Origin: Drosophila miranda
Taxonomy: Eukaryota; Arthropoda; Insecta; Diptera; Drosophilidae
DNA: 64,000 nt
Reading direction: 5' to 3'
NCBI RefSeq assembly: GCF_003369915.1
Contig: NC_046677.1
Span: 19,548,913-19,612,912 of the forward strand
Below are positions 1 through 12,477 of this stretch, piece after piece. Every line of letters starts with the position of its first letter. Position 1 is the first letter of the stretch. A model generated the notes under the pieces. It saw only the letters and a program-made list of their open reading frames with translations, searched no databases and was not told where the DNA came from. Position numbers and translations under genes: made by a program.

Positions 1-267
1 AAAAGAATACCGGTGTTAATAATCGAACTGAGTAAAAATAAATAGAACTGCAAATGCATAAAAATATTCAGGTTGCATTGTCATTGCGTTTTGTACTTGA
101 TTTCTTGCCTCGAACTTCACACCCCCGGTTTTTTCGTAAGTAATTCGTTTGATATTTAATGCACATGATTGACATAAAGTGTATATATGTATGTATTGTA
201 AGGAATAAGTAATCAATTTTCTTTTACATTTATATGAACATATGTATATAACAAAGGATTACGAGAT
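1..267 (+). promoter_or_regulatory. 5' leader and probable leader intron of the prolyl endopeptidase gene
   Basis: A consensus splice donor (GTAAGT) begins at 136. A usable acceptor (AACAAAG) lies just before the coding start at 268. This suggests an untranslated first exon ending at 135 and a leader intron of about 120 bases. A short initiator-like TCATTG near 80 could mark the start of transcription, but no TATA box is convincing. The exon may continue left of the window. Confidence 0.4.
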
Positions 268-3200
268 ATGTCAAAAACTACTGACCTGAAGCCTTCGGCT
301 GTATCAAAAAAGGGAATAGATCCTAATCTATATCCAACTGCTCGGAGGGATGAAACTGTTGAAGATAACTTCCATGGCAGTAAGATAAAAGATGTATACC
401 GATGGCTTGAGGATCCGGATTCAACAGAAACGCAACAGTTTGTCAAGTCTCAAAATAATATAAGTCGGCCGTTCCTCGAAAATTGCAACGAGTGGAACAA
501 AATAAACTCAAAACTCACTAAACTATGGAACTATGCCAAATATGGCTGCCCCATGCGATATGGAAGTTATTATTATTATTTTATGAACACCGGTCTGCAA
601 AATCAGAGCGTTATGTATCAACAAACATCTTTGAATGGAGATAGCAAAGAATTCCTCGATCCTAACAAATTATCTGATGATGGTACAATTGCCTTGGCTC
701 AAAAGTCATTTTCAGATGACGGCAGCTATATGGCATATGGATTAAGTGAAAGTGGGTCCGATTGGATTAAGATTCTTATACGAAATACCGAGACTGGTAA
801 AGACCTGAATGAAATACTTAACAAGGTTAAGTTTTCCGAAATATCATGGACCAAAGATAACAAGGGATTTTTTTATTGTGTAAGTAATAGTCTTAACGTG
901 CTTTACATTGTTTCGTGATATATGGAATTTACATTGCAAGAAACATTAAGGGAAGGTTCCCGTTTTAAGGTCCGAAAAATTGTCACACTCTTTGTCGTTA
1001 AGCTTAATTAAATTTTACGAGACCCACACACATACATTTGCAAAAGCAACTTTCTGCCAACTTTGATCAACGAAGTGTCTCACGTGAACGAATGCATAAA
1101 GAGACCGAGACCATAATCTCATTGGTTGAGCAAAGAGCGCATTAAGAACAAACGAACAGGTTTGAACAAGCTTCCGTAGGTTTCAACCATTCGCTCTCTA
1201 CAATAATTTTATTTATGAAAACACTCAAATAAAAAAAAAAATGTTGAAATGTTTTTTTTCTGCTTTAATAACAACTCATTCAAAATAGTTTGTGCTTTTT
1301 ATTGTGTTATTAATAAAAAAATAATTTTATTATAGAGATATTCTGAGCAAGATGGAAAAACTGATGGCTCTGAGACAAAACAAAATGAAAATCAAAAACT
1401 GTACTATCATCGACTGGGAGAAAGTCAGGATAAAGATACTCTTGTTGTCGAATTTCCCGATGAACCTTCATGGCGCATGTAAGCATAATTTATGTATATA
1501 TTGTATATATTCTTTTATATGTTAATTTGTTTTACTGCATTTTTAAATTGTTCAGTGGCACTAAAAGTAATTTTGATCAAAACTATAGTACTATAAAATT
1601 ACACAGCTGTTGCATGACACACACGATAGTTATACCCGGTACTCAAAATGAGTATTGGGGTATATTAGATTTGTGGTAAAAGTGGATGTGTGTAACGTCC
1701 AGAAGGAATCGTTTCCGACCCCATAAAGTATATATATTCTTGATCAGCATCAATAGCCGAGTCGATTGAGCCCTGTCTGTCTGTCCGTCTGTCCGTCCGT
1801 CCGTCCGTCCCCTTCAGCGCCTAGTGCTCAAAGAATATAAGAGCTAGAGCAACGATGTTTTAGATCCAGACTTCTGTGATATGTCACTGCTACAAAAATA
1901 TTTCAAAACTTCGCCCCGCCTACTTCCGCCCCCACAAAGGACGAAAATCTGTGGCATCCACATTTTTAAAGATACGATAAAACCAAAAACGCAGAATCGG
2001 TGAGGATGACCATATCTTCTACAGTGCAAAATCTGAATAGTATTGAATAGTAGCTTGAATAGTATTTGGTTTTCTCGTATCATCAAAATAACGACTGCCA
2101 CAGATGAGCGTCCTTTGTGTGGGCAGAAGGGGGCGGTGCGAAGTTTTACTATACACTTGTAAAAGTACCATATCGGAAAAAGTGGGTCTGATGCCAGGGT
2201 TTTTTTTTTTTTTTTTAACTAGCTATCTGCAAGTTTCGCAATCAATTCTAACCTTTACAAAAAACTAAAATTCTTATTTTTATACATAAGTATGCATATA
2301 ATTAACCCTGCAATTTTCTTTTGTTTTAGTCAATCTGTAGTATCTGATTGTGGACTATATTTAATACTGGCTATCGTTAAAGATTGTCGAGACAACATTG
2401 TGTACTACGCAGACCTTGAACCTGGTAAAGAAATTAATTCAAAACTGAATATTAAAAAAATTGTGGAAAAATTTGAAGCGGACTATGATGTAAGTGAAAT
2501 TTTGTTATTCTTAAGAATATTAAGTTACTAGATTACGTCTATACATCCCAATCACTTATCACAGAGATTTCTGCTTGGCGTGAGCAATGGAGCAACTTAG
2601 CATTATGGGGAATAGGGATCTTTAGCAATCACAAAACAGTCTTTCCTTTTCGGTATGGATCTAAAAAGGGTTTAATTTTTTCGTAAGACAAATGATAACA
2701 CTATCCAGACATTAATATTCCATGGAATATTTGAACACATTCTATTTTGGTTTCCATGAGTTCAAGCGTGTGAGTGCATATTCTGATTCATCAGTACATT
2801 GATTACAGTTCAATGATTATTTGATCAATGTGAATCCAAAGAAACTAACTAATTAACACCCCACAAAAGGGTATGTGTTATGTATGTATGTGTAGGTATG
2901 TGGTATGTAGGTATGTGTGAAATAGTGCGGCTCATTCGGGATTTTATTATAGGTCTTGACCTAGAGAATGAAAGTGTGCTTCAAGTGCTATGAAGTGCTT
3001 TCAAATATGACATTCCTAAACAGATTTGAAAGGCAACACAACACTAAGACGATCCGAGGGCAAATGAGTTATGTTCTTTATGAATGACCCATATGATAAA
3101 AGAGACAAAATATATATAAAAACAAAAAGTTTCAGACAACTTAGGTATGAAAAATATGGTTTTGTCTTTTTTTTAGTTAATGGAACACACTTTTAGGGAG

Positions 3201-5445
3201 CACACTTATTCCAGTGATTTTCCAATTTTTTGTGAAAGGTCTGTTATATGCTCCATTGCTCAATTGTTTATTAATGAGCCATCTCTTGACGTTTGGGAAT
3301 AGATAAATGCCCTCGGACATTGCCGAGGCAACATTAGGTTGCCTTTTAAAAAATAATGTTGTGTGAGAGAACGAAAATCGTTTTTTTTCCATACGATACC
3401 AAACATTTCAGCAAAAATCAGCTGTCAAAAGAAAACTATGGGTAAATCGCGCTGAAATTTGACATGAAGTTGGACAGAATCTTATAGAGAAAAAACACAA
3501 ATATTTATTTAATTATATTATATATATGTACATACATATGTAAAACACGCTTATGTATTTTGTTTTATGTTTTCTTACTTATATCTGCTTTTTAGTATGT
3601 TACCAACGAAGGGTCAAAGGTATATTTTCGTACAAATAAATTGGCACCCAATTATCAAGTTATAATTATTGACTTCGAGAAACCAGAAGAAAGCAATTGG
3701 AAAACTCTAATAGCAGTAAGTACTTAATTAGCTTAGGTTAAAGCAACATTTAACTTACAAAAATTGGTATTTTAGGAGCACAAGACTGATGTGTTAGACT
3801 GGGTTAGGTGCGTGGACGAAGACAAGCTTCTAGTATGCTATATAAGAGACGTAAAAGTAAACGAACTATGCCCAAAAAACTAATATTAGAAATAATCGAT
3901 TCATTTTTGTTTTAGACCGTTTTGCAAGCCAATTGTCTTCGAACTGGAAAACTATTGCGTGTATTCGACTTAGATATCGGTACCATTGTAGGAACTTCAG
4001 GCGAGAAGAAGTATTCAGAGATTTTTTATAACTTTTCTTCCTTTTTGAGTCCTGGATGTATTTATCAATATGATTTTAAGACCCCAGAGATCATGCCAAA
4101 AGTGTTTCGCGAAATCAAACTCAACTTGGAAGGTTTCTGTCGAGAAAACTACATTGTTGAACAGATATTTTATAAAAGTAAAGACGGTACTAAGATACCA
4201 ATGTTTATAATTCGCATGAAACGAGATACTATTGAGCCCCGACCTTGCCTTCTCTACGGTTATGGAGGCTTTAATATTAGTATGCTTCCCTGTTTTGGGC
4301 TCACTGGGTATGTATATTGACAAACTGATGTATTATTGAGTTTATATCTAACCAATCGTACAGACTTATGTTTATAGATACCTTTGATGGCGTGTTGGCT
4401 TATCCAAACTTACGTGGCGGCGGAGAATACGGCGAAAAATGGCATAATGATGGTCGTTTGTTTAATAAGCAAAATGTGTTCGACGACTTCCAAGCAGCAG
4501 CTGAGTATTTAATTGATAATAATTACACGTCGAAAGACCGTTTAGTTATTCAAGGTGGTTCGAACGGAGGTCTCCTTGTTGGAACTTGTATCAATCAACG
4601 TCCTGATTTGTTCGGAGCTGCTGTAGCGCAAGTTGGGTTCGTATATAGTTTTACGTGCAATACAAATTATTTGCTTTTGCATTTATTGAATGCATATATA
4701 TAAATTATTCGAAACCAAGTCGATATCACCATGTACGTCTATCCGCTTGGGGTTTCTATGCAAAACGGTTACTATTCAGAATTGTTTCATATACCATTTT
4801 GTATTGCTGCAGGCAGTATACAAGTGAGACTGTATAACATGTAACTGAATAGGATTCATTAATTATTCTGGATTCTGTTCATTAAGTTGGCAAATGTATA
4901 TACATACATGGTTATATCGGCTTGGCTGGACAAGAACATAATATAATATAATATACTTTAAGGGTCGAAGACGTATATAGATAAGTTGAATGTTTATAAT
5001 AATTATACTTACACACTCTTAACTCTTCAACAGAGTAATGGATATGTTACGGTTTCATAAATTCACCATTGGACATGCATGGTGCTCAGATTATGGAAAT
5101 CCATCTGAAAAGGATCACTTCGAAAATCTTTACAAGTTTTCTCCACTACATAATGTACACACACCCGGTAGTAACGAAAAGGAGTATCCGTCAACTTTGA
5201 TTTTGACGGCCGACCACGATGATCGTGTCAGTCCCTTGCATTCATTCAAATTTACTGCCGCATTGCAAGAAGCTGTACGCAATTCCAAATTTCAAAATAA
5301 TCCTCTATTATTGCGGGTTTATACAAAAGCCGGGCACGGTGCCGGCAAACCAACGTCCAAAAAAATTGAGGAGGCAACGGACATTCTAACGTTTATGTCT
5401 AAGAGTCTTAACGTTGATAAAATCAATTTAAATAGTGAACAATAA
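268..5445 (+). CDS. Prolyl endopeptidase (prolyl oligopeptidase, family S9A)
   Basis: Serine peptidase that cleaves short peptides after proline, normally cytosolic. Eight coding exons join in phase: 268-879, 1336-1478, 2330-2489, 3596-3715, 3776-3856, 3916-4307, 4364-4636, 5034-5445, giving 730 residues, a little over the usual 710. The N-terminal [16 protein letters not shown] region and the beta-propeller segment precede a C-terminal alpha/beta-hydrolase domain. The triad is visible: Ser about 569 in GGSNGG, Asp about 656 in ADHDDRV, His about 695 in AGHGAGKP. Exon 5 was ended at 3856 rather than 3850 because the family has DVK followed by a hydrophobic residue there. The exon 7 donor is the poor GTTCGT, chosen because only it gives AQVGVMDML in frame. 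It is probably the orthologue of D. melanogaster CG5355 (recalled, not searched). An AATAAA follows at 5641. Confidence 0.95.
1632..2205 (+). mobile_element. DINE-1/mini-me (Helentron-type) non-autonomous element in intron 2 of the prolyl endopeptidase gene
   Basis: It begins with the family-like end TATACCCGGTACTCAAAATG (1632 on). It contains the TA-rich tract near 1726 and a (GTCY)n proto-microsatellite at about 1777-1810, two hallmarks described for mini-me/DINE-1. It ends near a poly-T run at about 2199-2217. The same sequence recurs inverted at 41.8-42.15 kb. It codes for nothing. The right boundary is uncertain by tens of bases. Confidence 0.8.
2490..3595 (+). other. Intron 3 of the prolyl endopeptidase gene
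   Basis: About 1.1 kb of AT-rich intron. It has a short GTATGT-type microsatellite near 2870-2920 (repeats of tatgt/aggta). I see no coding or RNA gene in it. The open frames on the other strand here look like chance. Confidence 0.7.
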
Positions 5446-5640
5446 GAAAAATGCATTTTCAAAAATTAACTATATGTAATAGAAATGTTAATGAAAGGCA
5501 GCAACCAAAGCAACGAAAGGTTGTTTGTAGTAATACATTTATTGGAATTTTATATATAATGTTGATTATCCACTATCTTGTGCTATGTGTATTTAGCGTA
5601 TACAAACGTTTGAACTGTATTCAGTTCCGAAAAGCCTTTT

Positions 5641-5646
5641 AATAAA
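5641..5646 (+). terminator. Polyadenylation signal of the prolyl endopeptidase gene
   Basis: AATAAA, 196 bases after the stop codon and on the coding strand. It is the first good signal downstream. Confidence 0.6.
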
Positions 5647-5649
5647 TAT

Positions 5650-6335
5650 TTGAATGTTTCAGGAATAAGTTTTGTCTATTTGAACACCATATTTACGTTT
5701 CGACCCAAAGCGACCTTTTCTGTTAGATTTGGGGCTTTATAACTTTTGGTGTTGTTTTATATTACAAAATTTTTGAGGTATTTTAAATGTTTTTTTCAAA
5801 ATTGTGCTTCTTCTTTTAACATAACTTAAGTATCTATCTGGTTGTATTGAACTTTGCAATTCTGAAAATCCTGATAAATTCAGCCATAAATCGAACCCAC
5901 AAATATATCTTGGGCTTAATTTTTGTTTTTTGATAGATACATTCAAGGTATCGTTTGTAAAAATCTATGGATAAACGGCTAAGGGGTTACCTGTTTGACC
6001 CAATCTTATAATGCCGCATTTACCGTAAAACTCCGATACTTACCTTCCCAAATGCCATTTTACCGTTAAAAACTGATACAATTAAAAAATTCTGTTATTT
6101 TTATTTAAAAAAAAAATTGTCTTATACCAACTCGGTATATGGATATGCATATATAATATAATATTATTTCGATAGCTCCGACGATTACAAACCAACCCTA
6201 AAAACCTTAGCAACGTAGGTTCGATATATTTTTTGTTATATTTGCCAAACATTTTGTGAGTGTCAAAATATCATTTCAAATATTTTACATACGCATATAT
6301 TTTTCTCAAAATAACATTATAACAATTGCAAAAAA
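5650..6335 (+). promoter_or_regulatory. Intergenic region and promoter of the CCDC40-type gene, with a degenerate X-box
   Basis: About 690 AT-rich bases between the endopeptidase poly(A) signal and the next start codon. At 6201-6214 the sequence AAAACCTTAGCAAC matches the RFX X-box consensus (GTNRCC, spacer 0-3, RGYAAC) fully in its right half and at four of six positions in its left half. It lies about 120 bases upstream of the start codon, the usual place for an X-box in ciliary genes. The rest shows no features beyond AT-rich tracts. Confidence 0.4.
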
Positions 6336-9300
6336 ATGTCGGACACTGATGACTTGGATTCGTGCGACTTTGCCAATGTTTCGGAAATGGAACCTCATCG
6401 GGCTCCTGAACCGGAACAATTGGCTATACTTCCTCCGAATCATCCGCTTCTGCACAAGTTTCAGCGATCGTTAAAAGATCACCTGTTACGTACTAAACAA
6501 AACTTAGAAAATGAAATTGAAGAAATTAAGTACCAAGTTAAGGCAAAGGAGAAACGACGGGAAGAGCAGGGCCTGACATTATATGATATGCAGCAAAAAA
6601 TGGGTTTCCAAGAAGAACAGATTAAAGAAATATCTGCTGAAATCGATAGACACGTACAGAGCCGTCAAGTGGAAGAACTTGGAGTAAACACAGATAAGAA
6701 AAATTACGAAGAAAAAGAAAAACTAACCAGATCTCAAAAAGCACTATATCATGAACGGATGGTGGAACTGGAAGATCTGCAATGTTTGGGTAGTAATATT
6801 AAAAAATGGGCCTTTGATGTAGAAGATGAAGTGAAAAATGCAAAACGTATTGTTAGCAGAGATGCTCAATTACAAAGACAGCTATCTCAGGAGAAACGAA
6901 AATCCGACATTCTATTTTATCGGTTAGATATGGAAGTTAAAAAAAGAGAAAGTGAGCTTCAGTCAATTTGTGAAGAGGAAACAGCAATGAAGGATATAGT
7001 AAGCATTTTAAATATGAGTATAGCTGATGCCAATACTGATCTAGAGGTATTACAAAATGAGCATAAGCGCCTTTCTCAAGCTTGGAGCGAAGTTATTATA
7101 GCAATACAACTGAGAGATAAAATATTATTTCAAGTTCAGGACAATATGAGGTAAGTATAAAATAACTAATCTAATTACAAAAGCTTAATTTAAAATTTAA
7201 CACTAGAAAACACAAAGAGTCAATAAAGCTAAATCTGGCCGGCATTGAAGCAATTAAGAAACAAATTGGAAAGGAAATGGAACTAAATAGAAAACTTGAA
7301 TCATTTAAGCAAAGGTTAGCCGATGATATGAACTCTTTGCAACGTGACTGTAAGTTCATTTTAAGATTTTATTAGTGTTAATCCCTTTTTTATCCTTTTT
7401 CGAGACCTCTAGTAGAATTGTCCGTCGGTGCCGGTGTACAAAACCAGCCCGAGCTAAAAATGGGCAACAATCTAGTTTTGTTCGGAGTTTTAAATTCTAA
7501 TTTAAATTAAATGAAAATATTTTCATATCTAACAACAAATTATTTCAGGTCAACAAGAAAACGAAACGCTTTTTCGGTTACAAGCTAAGCTGGATGAGCT
7601 ACCAGACTTCTTAGGAAGTACTGAAGCCGATCTACAAGAAGCAATTCGTGATGGCAGCAGATTATTCTCGGAAATTCGGAAACTTAACTATTCCTTGGAG
7701 AAGTATCACCAAAAAAAATTTCGAACTGAGGAAGCAATATTAAAGTTGGCGCAAGACCAACTTGTAGCGGATAAGGCTACTGCTTATAGATTGAAATTAT
7801 TAAATAAGTCTCAAGAACGTCGTCGAAATATTGATTTATCATTTTCAAAGGTACAGAGTCAATTGGCGTCCTCTATGCTCGAAGTGGAAAAACTAAGAAG
7901 TTCAGTTTTAAAAACTAAAACCCAAAATGATCTAATTACACAAAGTCTAAACCAATCTGAGTTTAAATCCAGCACTCTTGAGACAGAGCTAAAAAAAATG
8001 CACTCTAAAATTGAAGTTAAAATGAAATTATTTGAAAGGGTCAGCAACAAAATAGAAAACATGCAAAAGTTATTTGGTGAAGCCTCTGGTAGCCCCACTG
8101 AACTAAAGGTAATATAGTATTTAAATGTTAAGAACTTTCTTTCTTTAAAAAAACTTTACCAACTCCAGATAAAACAAATTGAAAAATCAATTCACGCTGG
8201 TGAACTGCAAATCCGTGAGCACCAACAATTTTGGATAATGCTGCAGAATCATTTTGTTAATTTGTCGCAAAAAAGAAACGACCAGCTTAATGAAATTCAA
8301 GTCACCCGCAAACGTAAGTCATAATGGTACTTATACCCGTATAATATAAAATATAAAAAAATGGTATGTTGGTTCGTAAATCCTCGAAAACTTCTCCACC
8401 GATTGAGATCAAATTTGGTACATTATGTGACAAGCCTGCGGGAAACGAAGGGCAGTGTTCTTTACTGGGCATCTGGAGCGATTGAGAATCGCGGTGTCAT
8501 AAGAAAACGTCGATGTTGTTACATGGTTATTTTGTAGGGATATAATAGAAAAAGCTCACATTATCACACGAGATACGACTAGAGCAGGTTATGGGTGTGT
8601 TGTGGCAACAGCTTTGTTATTTTGTGCATACATAGGTCAGTCCAATCTCGGTCGAATGCTTGTGCGTCGTCTAGGAATAGTGCCGAACAATGGTCCCGTT
8701 GCTCAAATGCAGTACTTATCTTTGACGTGATTCGGGCTACGTGCTTAATCGTCCGTGCTTATCTCGGAAGCGGAATTGATGTGATTGTTGCTAGTTTAGA
8801 TATATGGGCTGATGAGCAGTAGGAAAACTCTGAAAGAAAAGTTTAAGTACGCTTTTTGGTCTGTTCGACAATGGCTGCGTTGTATCTTTTCGTGACTTGG
8901 AAATCATCGCGATACCAAAGTTTTCCGATTGCATTGGAGGACTGGCAGATGTGTATAACCTTATCATACCTTTCTGGACTCTCGTTGGTTTTCGATGTCA
9001 GGAACTTGATAGGTTTTTGAATGTTATTCAAAAATGATATGTGTAAACAAATGAATTAGGAGCAGGGATTCGAACTCATTTAAAAAATGGTTCTTTATAT
9101 AGACCCAATGAGACCGCGTTTGGGGTCCTTTTTTATTTTTGCGATCGATTTGTACGTTGAGATTGCGTGTAGCATCTTCAAGCTTCTGTTTTTTCACTAT
9201 ATCGTTCTGACTTTATATCTAGGGTCGTACAATCATGGAAATGTTGGGTATCGGTTATATACATATGTATCGGCTAAAGTTTTTTATATTTTTTTTTCTA

Positions 9301-11056
9301 AAAGCGATCACGGCCTTTTTTATATATGACCCAAATCATTATGGCCGTTCTGAAGAAAATTTCTGCTTCTGTGAGCTTTCGTAAGCTGGCAGGATGCGTA
9401 TGTGGTTCAGTACCAAAGAAGGACAGCTTTTTTTGTTGAGAGTGAAAGTAACATGCTTTCATTTTGTTCTTTACTTGTGTGCGCCAATCTGAAAGCCATC
9501 TCTCAATTAAAATTAATATAAAATATTATATTGGAATGTAAAACATTACTGCAACGTTTGGGTCGAGTGCCAAAAATTGGGTTGTCATGTATTGACTGGG
9601 AACAGTCAAATTGAGACATTTGCTTGGAGCGGAACCTAAATTTTCTCTAAAATAAAGTCTTCTCTATATTTATTTCTCTATACTGAATTATGCAAAGCGA
9701 AAACGTTACAATAACAAATCTAGAGTGGCATAGAAAGACTTTTAGAAATTGATATTTATTTATCATTCGCCACGGTGTTTGGCATCGCGCTTTCTCTGTT
9801 TGAATAGTTTCTTAAGGGGTTCGGTCGTTTTCCCCAATGTTTTTCAATGTGAATAATTTCGATTTAAAGAAGATAGAATGTTTTACACATTTATTAGTCG
9901 CCCAACTGAAAAAACTTTGGTACACCGAAGTTGGCTCTTCTGAACTATTTATTTAATAGCAATAATATTTGTATTTTGCAGAATTATCTATTATAAAACA
10001 GAAGTCTCTTAAAATTGATCAGGAGCTCGAAATTTCTGAAAATAAGACTAAAGACTTGTGTATGTATATACAGAAATATACATCGAAACTAGAATTGCTT
10101 AACGACAAAATGTACAAGAAGAGAATACACCATGATTTGGAAGAGACTGAGTTTGAACACGAGCAGACTGAGCTCAGCCAAAAACTAAAGGTATGCCTAT
10201 GCTCCCAAATTTACTAGTATATTCAACAAATTTATCCTTTACTTCTCATCAGGATGCCGAGCTTGGAATATTAAAGTTGGAGGGGCTGATATCGGAACTA
10301 CGAAACGAAATTGAACTTCACAAAGACTTAGTGATAGAGAAACATAGAGAGGCATTATCTTGGGAGTCAAAATATAAATTACTTGAAGAAACAATTCAAT
10401 GGTCAAAGACAGAGCGCTCATTAAATAGTGAAATAGGCTCCATGAAAACTGAAATTCATCGTATGAATATAAGATATAGCCAACTGAAGCGGGCACAGGA
10501 AAGACTGGTTCAAGACTTAGAACATTGTGTTATGCACCGTGAACAAATTTTTGTTAATGCAACTATTAAAGAACATGTAAGGGAAAAAATATTAAAACTT
10601 CAGACCGCCTCTCAAACTCAAGTACGACTTGATGAGGTTAACAATAGAGCAGTTCTAATACATAATGAAATAGAATTTCTAACAGAAACTCGTTTAATAG
10701 AAGATGTCAATAAGATTGAGCGCATGATTTTCATGTTAAGAAGAATACAATCAGACCTGAATAACATTAATGATGATGATGTCAAGATCAGAACTCAAAT
10801 AGAGAATGCTCATTTGTCTAAGCACGCCAATTTAGAGCAAATTATTCGGAAACAGACACGTGCTAAGGCTTATCGAAGGCTTAAACTGACGAAGTCACAC
10901 CAAAGAATTGTTCGTTCGGAGATGACTGTTGATCAGCTCTCCCAAAAACAGTCCGATATGAACAGCAAGCTAATGGAAATAATTCAAAACTTGATAATAG
11001 AATACCCCGAAAAAAAAATATTCTTCACAAAAATTATTCATATCCTGAAGGAATAA
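6336..11056 (+). CDS. CCDC40-type coiled-coil protein (axonemal 96-nm ruler subunit)
   Basis: CCDC40 pairs with CCDC39 to set the 96-nm repeat of motile axonemes. In flies this would mean sperm tails and chordotonal cilia. Six exons join in phase: 6336-7150, 7207-7349, 7549-8108, 8169-8313, 9982-10190, 10253-11056, giving 891 residues, almost all predicted coiled coil (long Glu/Lys/Gln/Leu heptads). The N-terminal HPLLHKFQ segment, followed by a conserved stretch with LYDMQQ and then the ALYHERMVELEDL region, matches the start of the CCDC40 family in order and spacing. CCDC39 lacks this block, so I prefer CCDC40. Human CCDC40 is longer (about 1140 residues), partly because of its N-terminal extension. 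AATAAA occurs at 11052 over the stop and again at 11076. Intron 4 (1.67 kb) holds repeat-like DNA. Confidence 0.85.
8314..9981 (+). other. Intron 4 of the CCDC40-type gene, with degenerate transposon-like sequence
   Basis: The other introns of this gene are 55-200 bases, but this one is 1.67 kb. Near its left edge (about 8330) it has TATACCCGTATAATATAAAA. A phrase of the type often seen in Drosophila repeats, rich in 'accgattgagatcaaatttggta', follows at 8398-8421. Its open frames are short and unrelated to known families. At 9060-9078 the minus strand reads like the T-arm and 3' acceptor strand of a tRNA (GAGTTCGAATCCCTGCTCC), with no matching 5' half. I read the intron as holding old insertions, family unknown. 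Confidence 0.4.
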
Positions 11057-11089
11057 AAATCATGCAAGGTTATCTAATAAAAATCGATT

Positions 11090-11595
11090 TGTAACAACAA
11101 CATTATTTAAAATAATATAATCAGGGACCGTAGTCATTATAGGTTATTAAATAATAATAAATTAATTTAAATTTTGTTGCATAATTTTCGTTGATAATAT
11201 TTATTTGTATTAATTATTGATATATGTTCAAGAGTAAATCTAAATTGTGACAAACAAAAATTGGTTTGTTTGTTAAACCGGGTACCTATTGAACCAAACG
11301 GTATATATTTATATGATATATATGATAAAGAACTCTAGACAGATCGCGGTCCATCATTCGTTTTTTTGACGATTTTTTGATCATAGGCCCGTATATTGAA
11401 CATTTACCAATGTTTTTTTAACTAACAGCGGACTTAGCTGTTAGAGTTAGAGCTATTTTGGTTCATATATAACTTATGAAAAAACTCCTATTTTAAGGAC
11501 CTGGACAAGTAGCATTTTATTGAAGGTGTTACAAAATTTGAGAACTGTTGGACTAAGTGCATACGTTAACAATTTGTTATTGCCTACAGCTCTAT
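11090..11595. other. AT-rich spacer between the CCDC40-type gene and the palindrome
   Basis: About 500 bases, very AT-rich, with runs such as aataataataaatt and a tata/gata tract near 11300. I see no gene, no clear promoter and no terminal repeat of a known transposon. Confidence 0.6.
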
Positions 11596-12420
11596 TGGCC
11601 GAGACCCTCTTTAGCCATAGTGATCTTACCCCGCCAGGTAAAGTTATTATTTATTAATTTACATTATTTAAGTCTTTCTTTAATTTTAGTAGGTCGCCCC
11701 TCCGATGGCCAGGAATACTTCTTGGGTACTCGCGGACACCGTTATGCCCACCATCGTTTACCAGGGGCTTTACCCTTCTAGTCTTCCGGTTCTTATGAGC
11801 GAGAGTGACCAACTGATATCGCGTACTCCCCGCCGAACTGTGACCCCGCCCCTGCTCCTGGACTGTGGCAGCCATGATGCCGCTGAGTCGACAATCTGGC
11901 GTCCCGTCTTATGCAGCAGGGACCAGTGATGGACGGCGGAATTGTTGGTTCACGACCACGGGAAATAACATGGGCAACCGCCCATACATACGCCACCGTA
12001 ACAGCTTCGAGAAGCGTAAGTGACTCAGCACGTAATTGTGGATATATTCTAAAATTTAAAACTTCCTTCACAGAGGACTGATTTACCCTACACTTTGCCC
12101 CAAATCGAGTCATATCCGATTTCTCCCCGCTAGACGGAGTCCTATCAAAGTATCCCAGCCGGATCCCAGAAGGACAGAAGCGCACCCCTTGCAAGATGCG
12201 AGCCAAAAAGCCAACGTCATCCTCCGACCTGGCCTTCGACAACAACGATTTTGACTATGGCAACCAAGGCAGGGGCTACGCAGGCTACTAGACTCTAGAT
12301 AGATATCGTTGTTGTCAGGTTTCAGGATATTCATACGCATCTATATATTTAGATGGATACAAATGTTTTCCACTTGCTTATTTATTTATACTGAGCTAAG
12401 TTATGATAAATAAATCAAAA
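11596..12420 (+). pseudogene. 3' end of an unidentified intron-containing gene, left-arm copy (decayed)
   Basis: A gene fragment in sense orientation. Exon A ends near 11635. An intron GTAAAG...TTTTAG spans about 11636-11690. Exon B spans 11691-12013. A second intron, GTAAGT...TTCACAG, spans 12014-12071. The last exon carries a long open end with the tail AKKPTSSSDLAFDNNDFDYG then NQGRGYAGY, stop at about 12289-12291, and a 3' UTR with a possible AATAAA near 12410. Exon B is broken by frameshifts and stops relative to the last exon, so no whole protein can be read. I do not recognise the parent. Kept introns mean it arose by DNA duplication, not from mRNA. Confidence 0.6.
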
Positions 12421-12477
12421 TATCATCCTTGCTGTATCCTGCACCGGTGAAACTATGCCGATTACAAAAAAATAGCG

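Noticed and set aside
16..216. 66-codon minus-strand frame at the window start
   Set aside because: It overlaps a plus-strand donor and leader of the endopeptidase gene and matches no family.
6336..11056. CCDC39 as the identity of the coiled-coil gene
   Set aside because: The N-terminal HPLLxKFQ block and the LYDMQQ region fit CCDC40, not CCDC39.
11654..12340. Several 70-150 codon frames inside the palindrome as genes
   Set aside because: They are pieces of the decayed gene fragment read in different frames on both strands.
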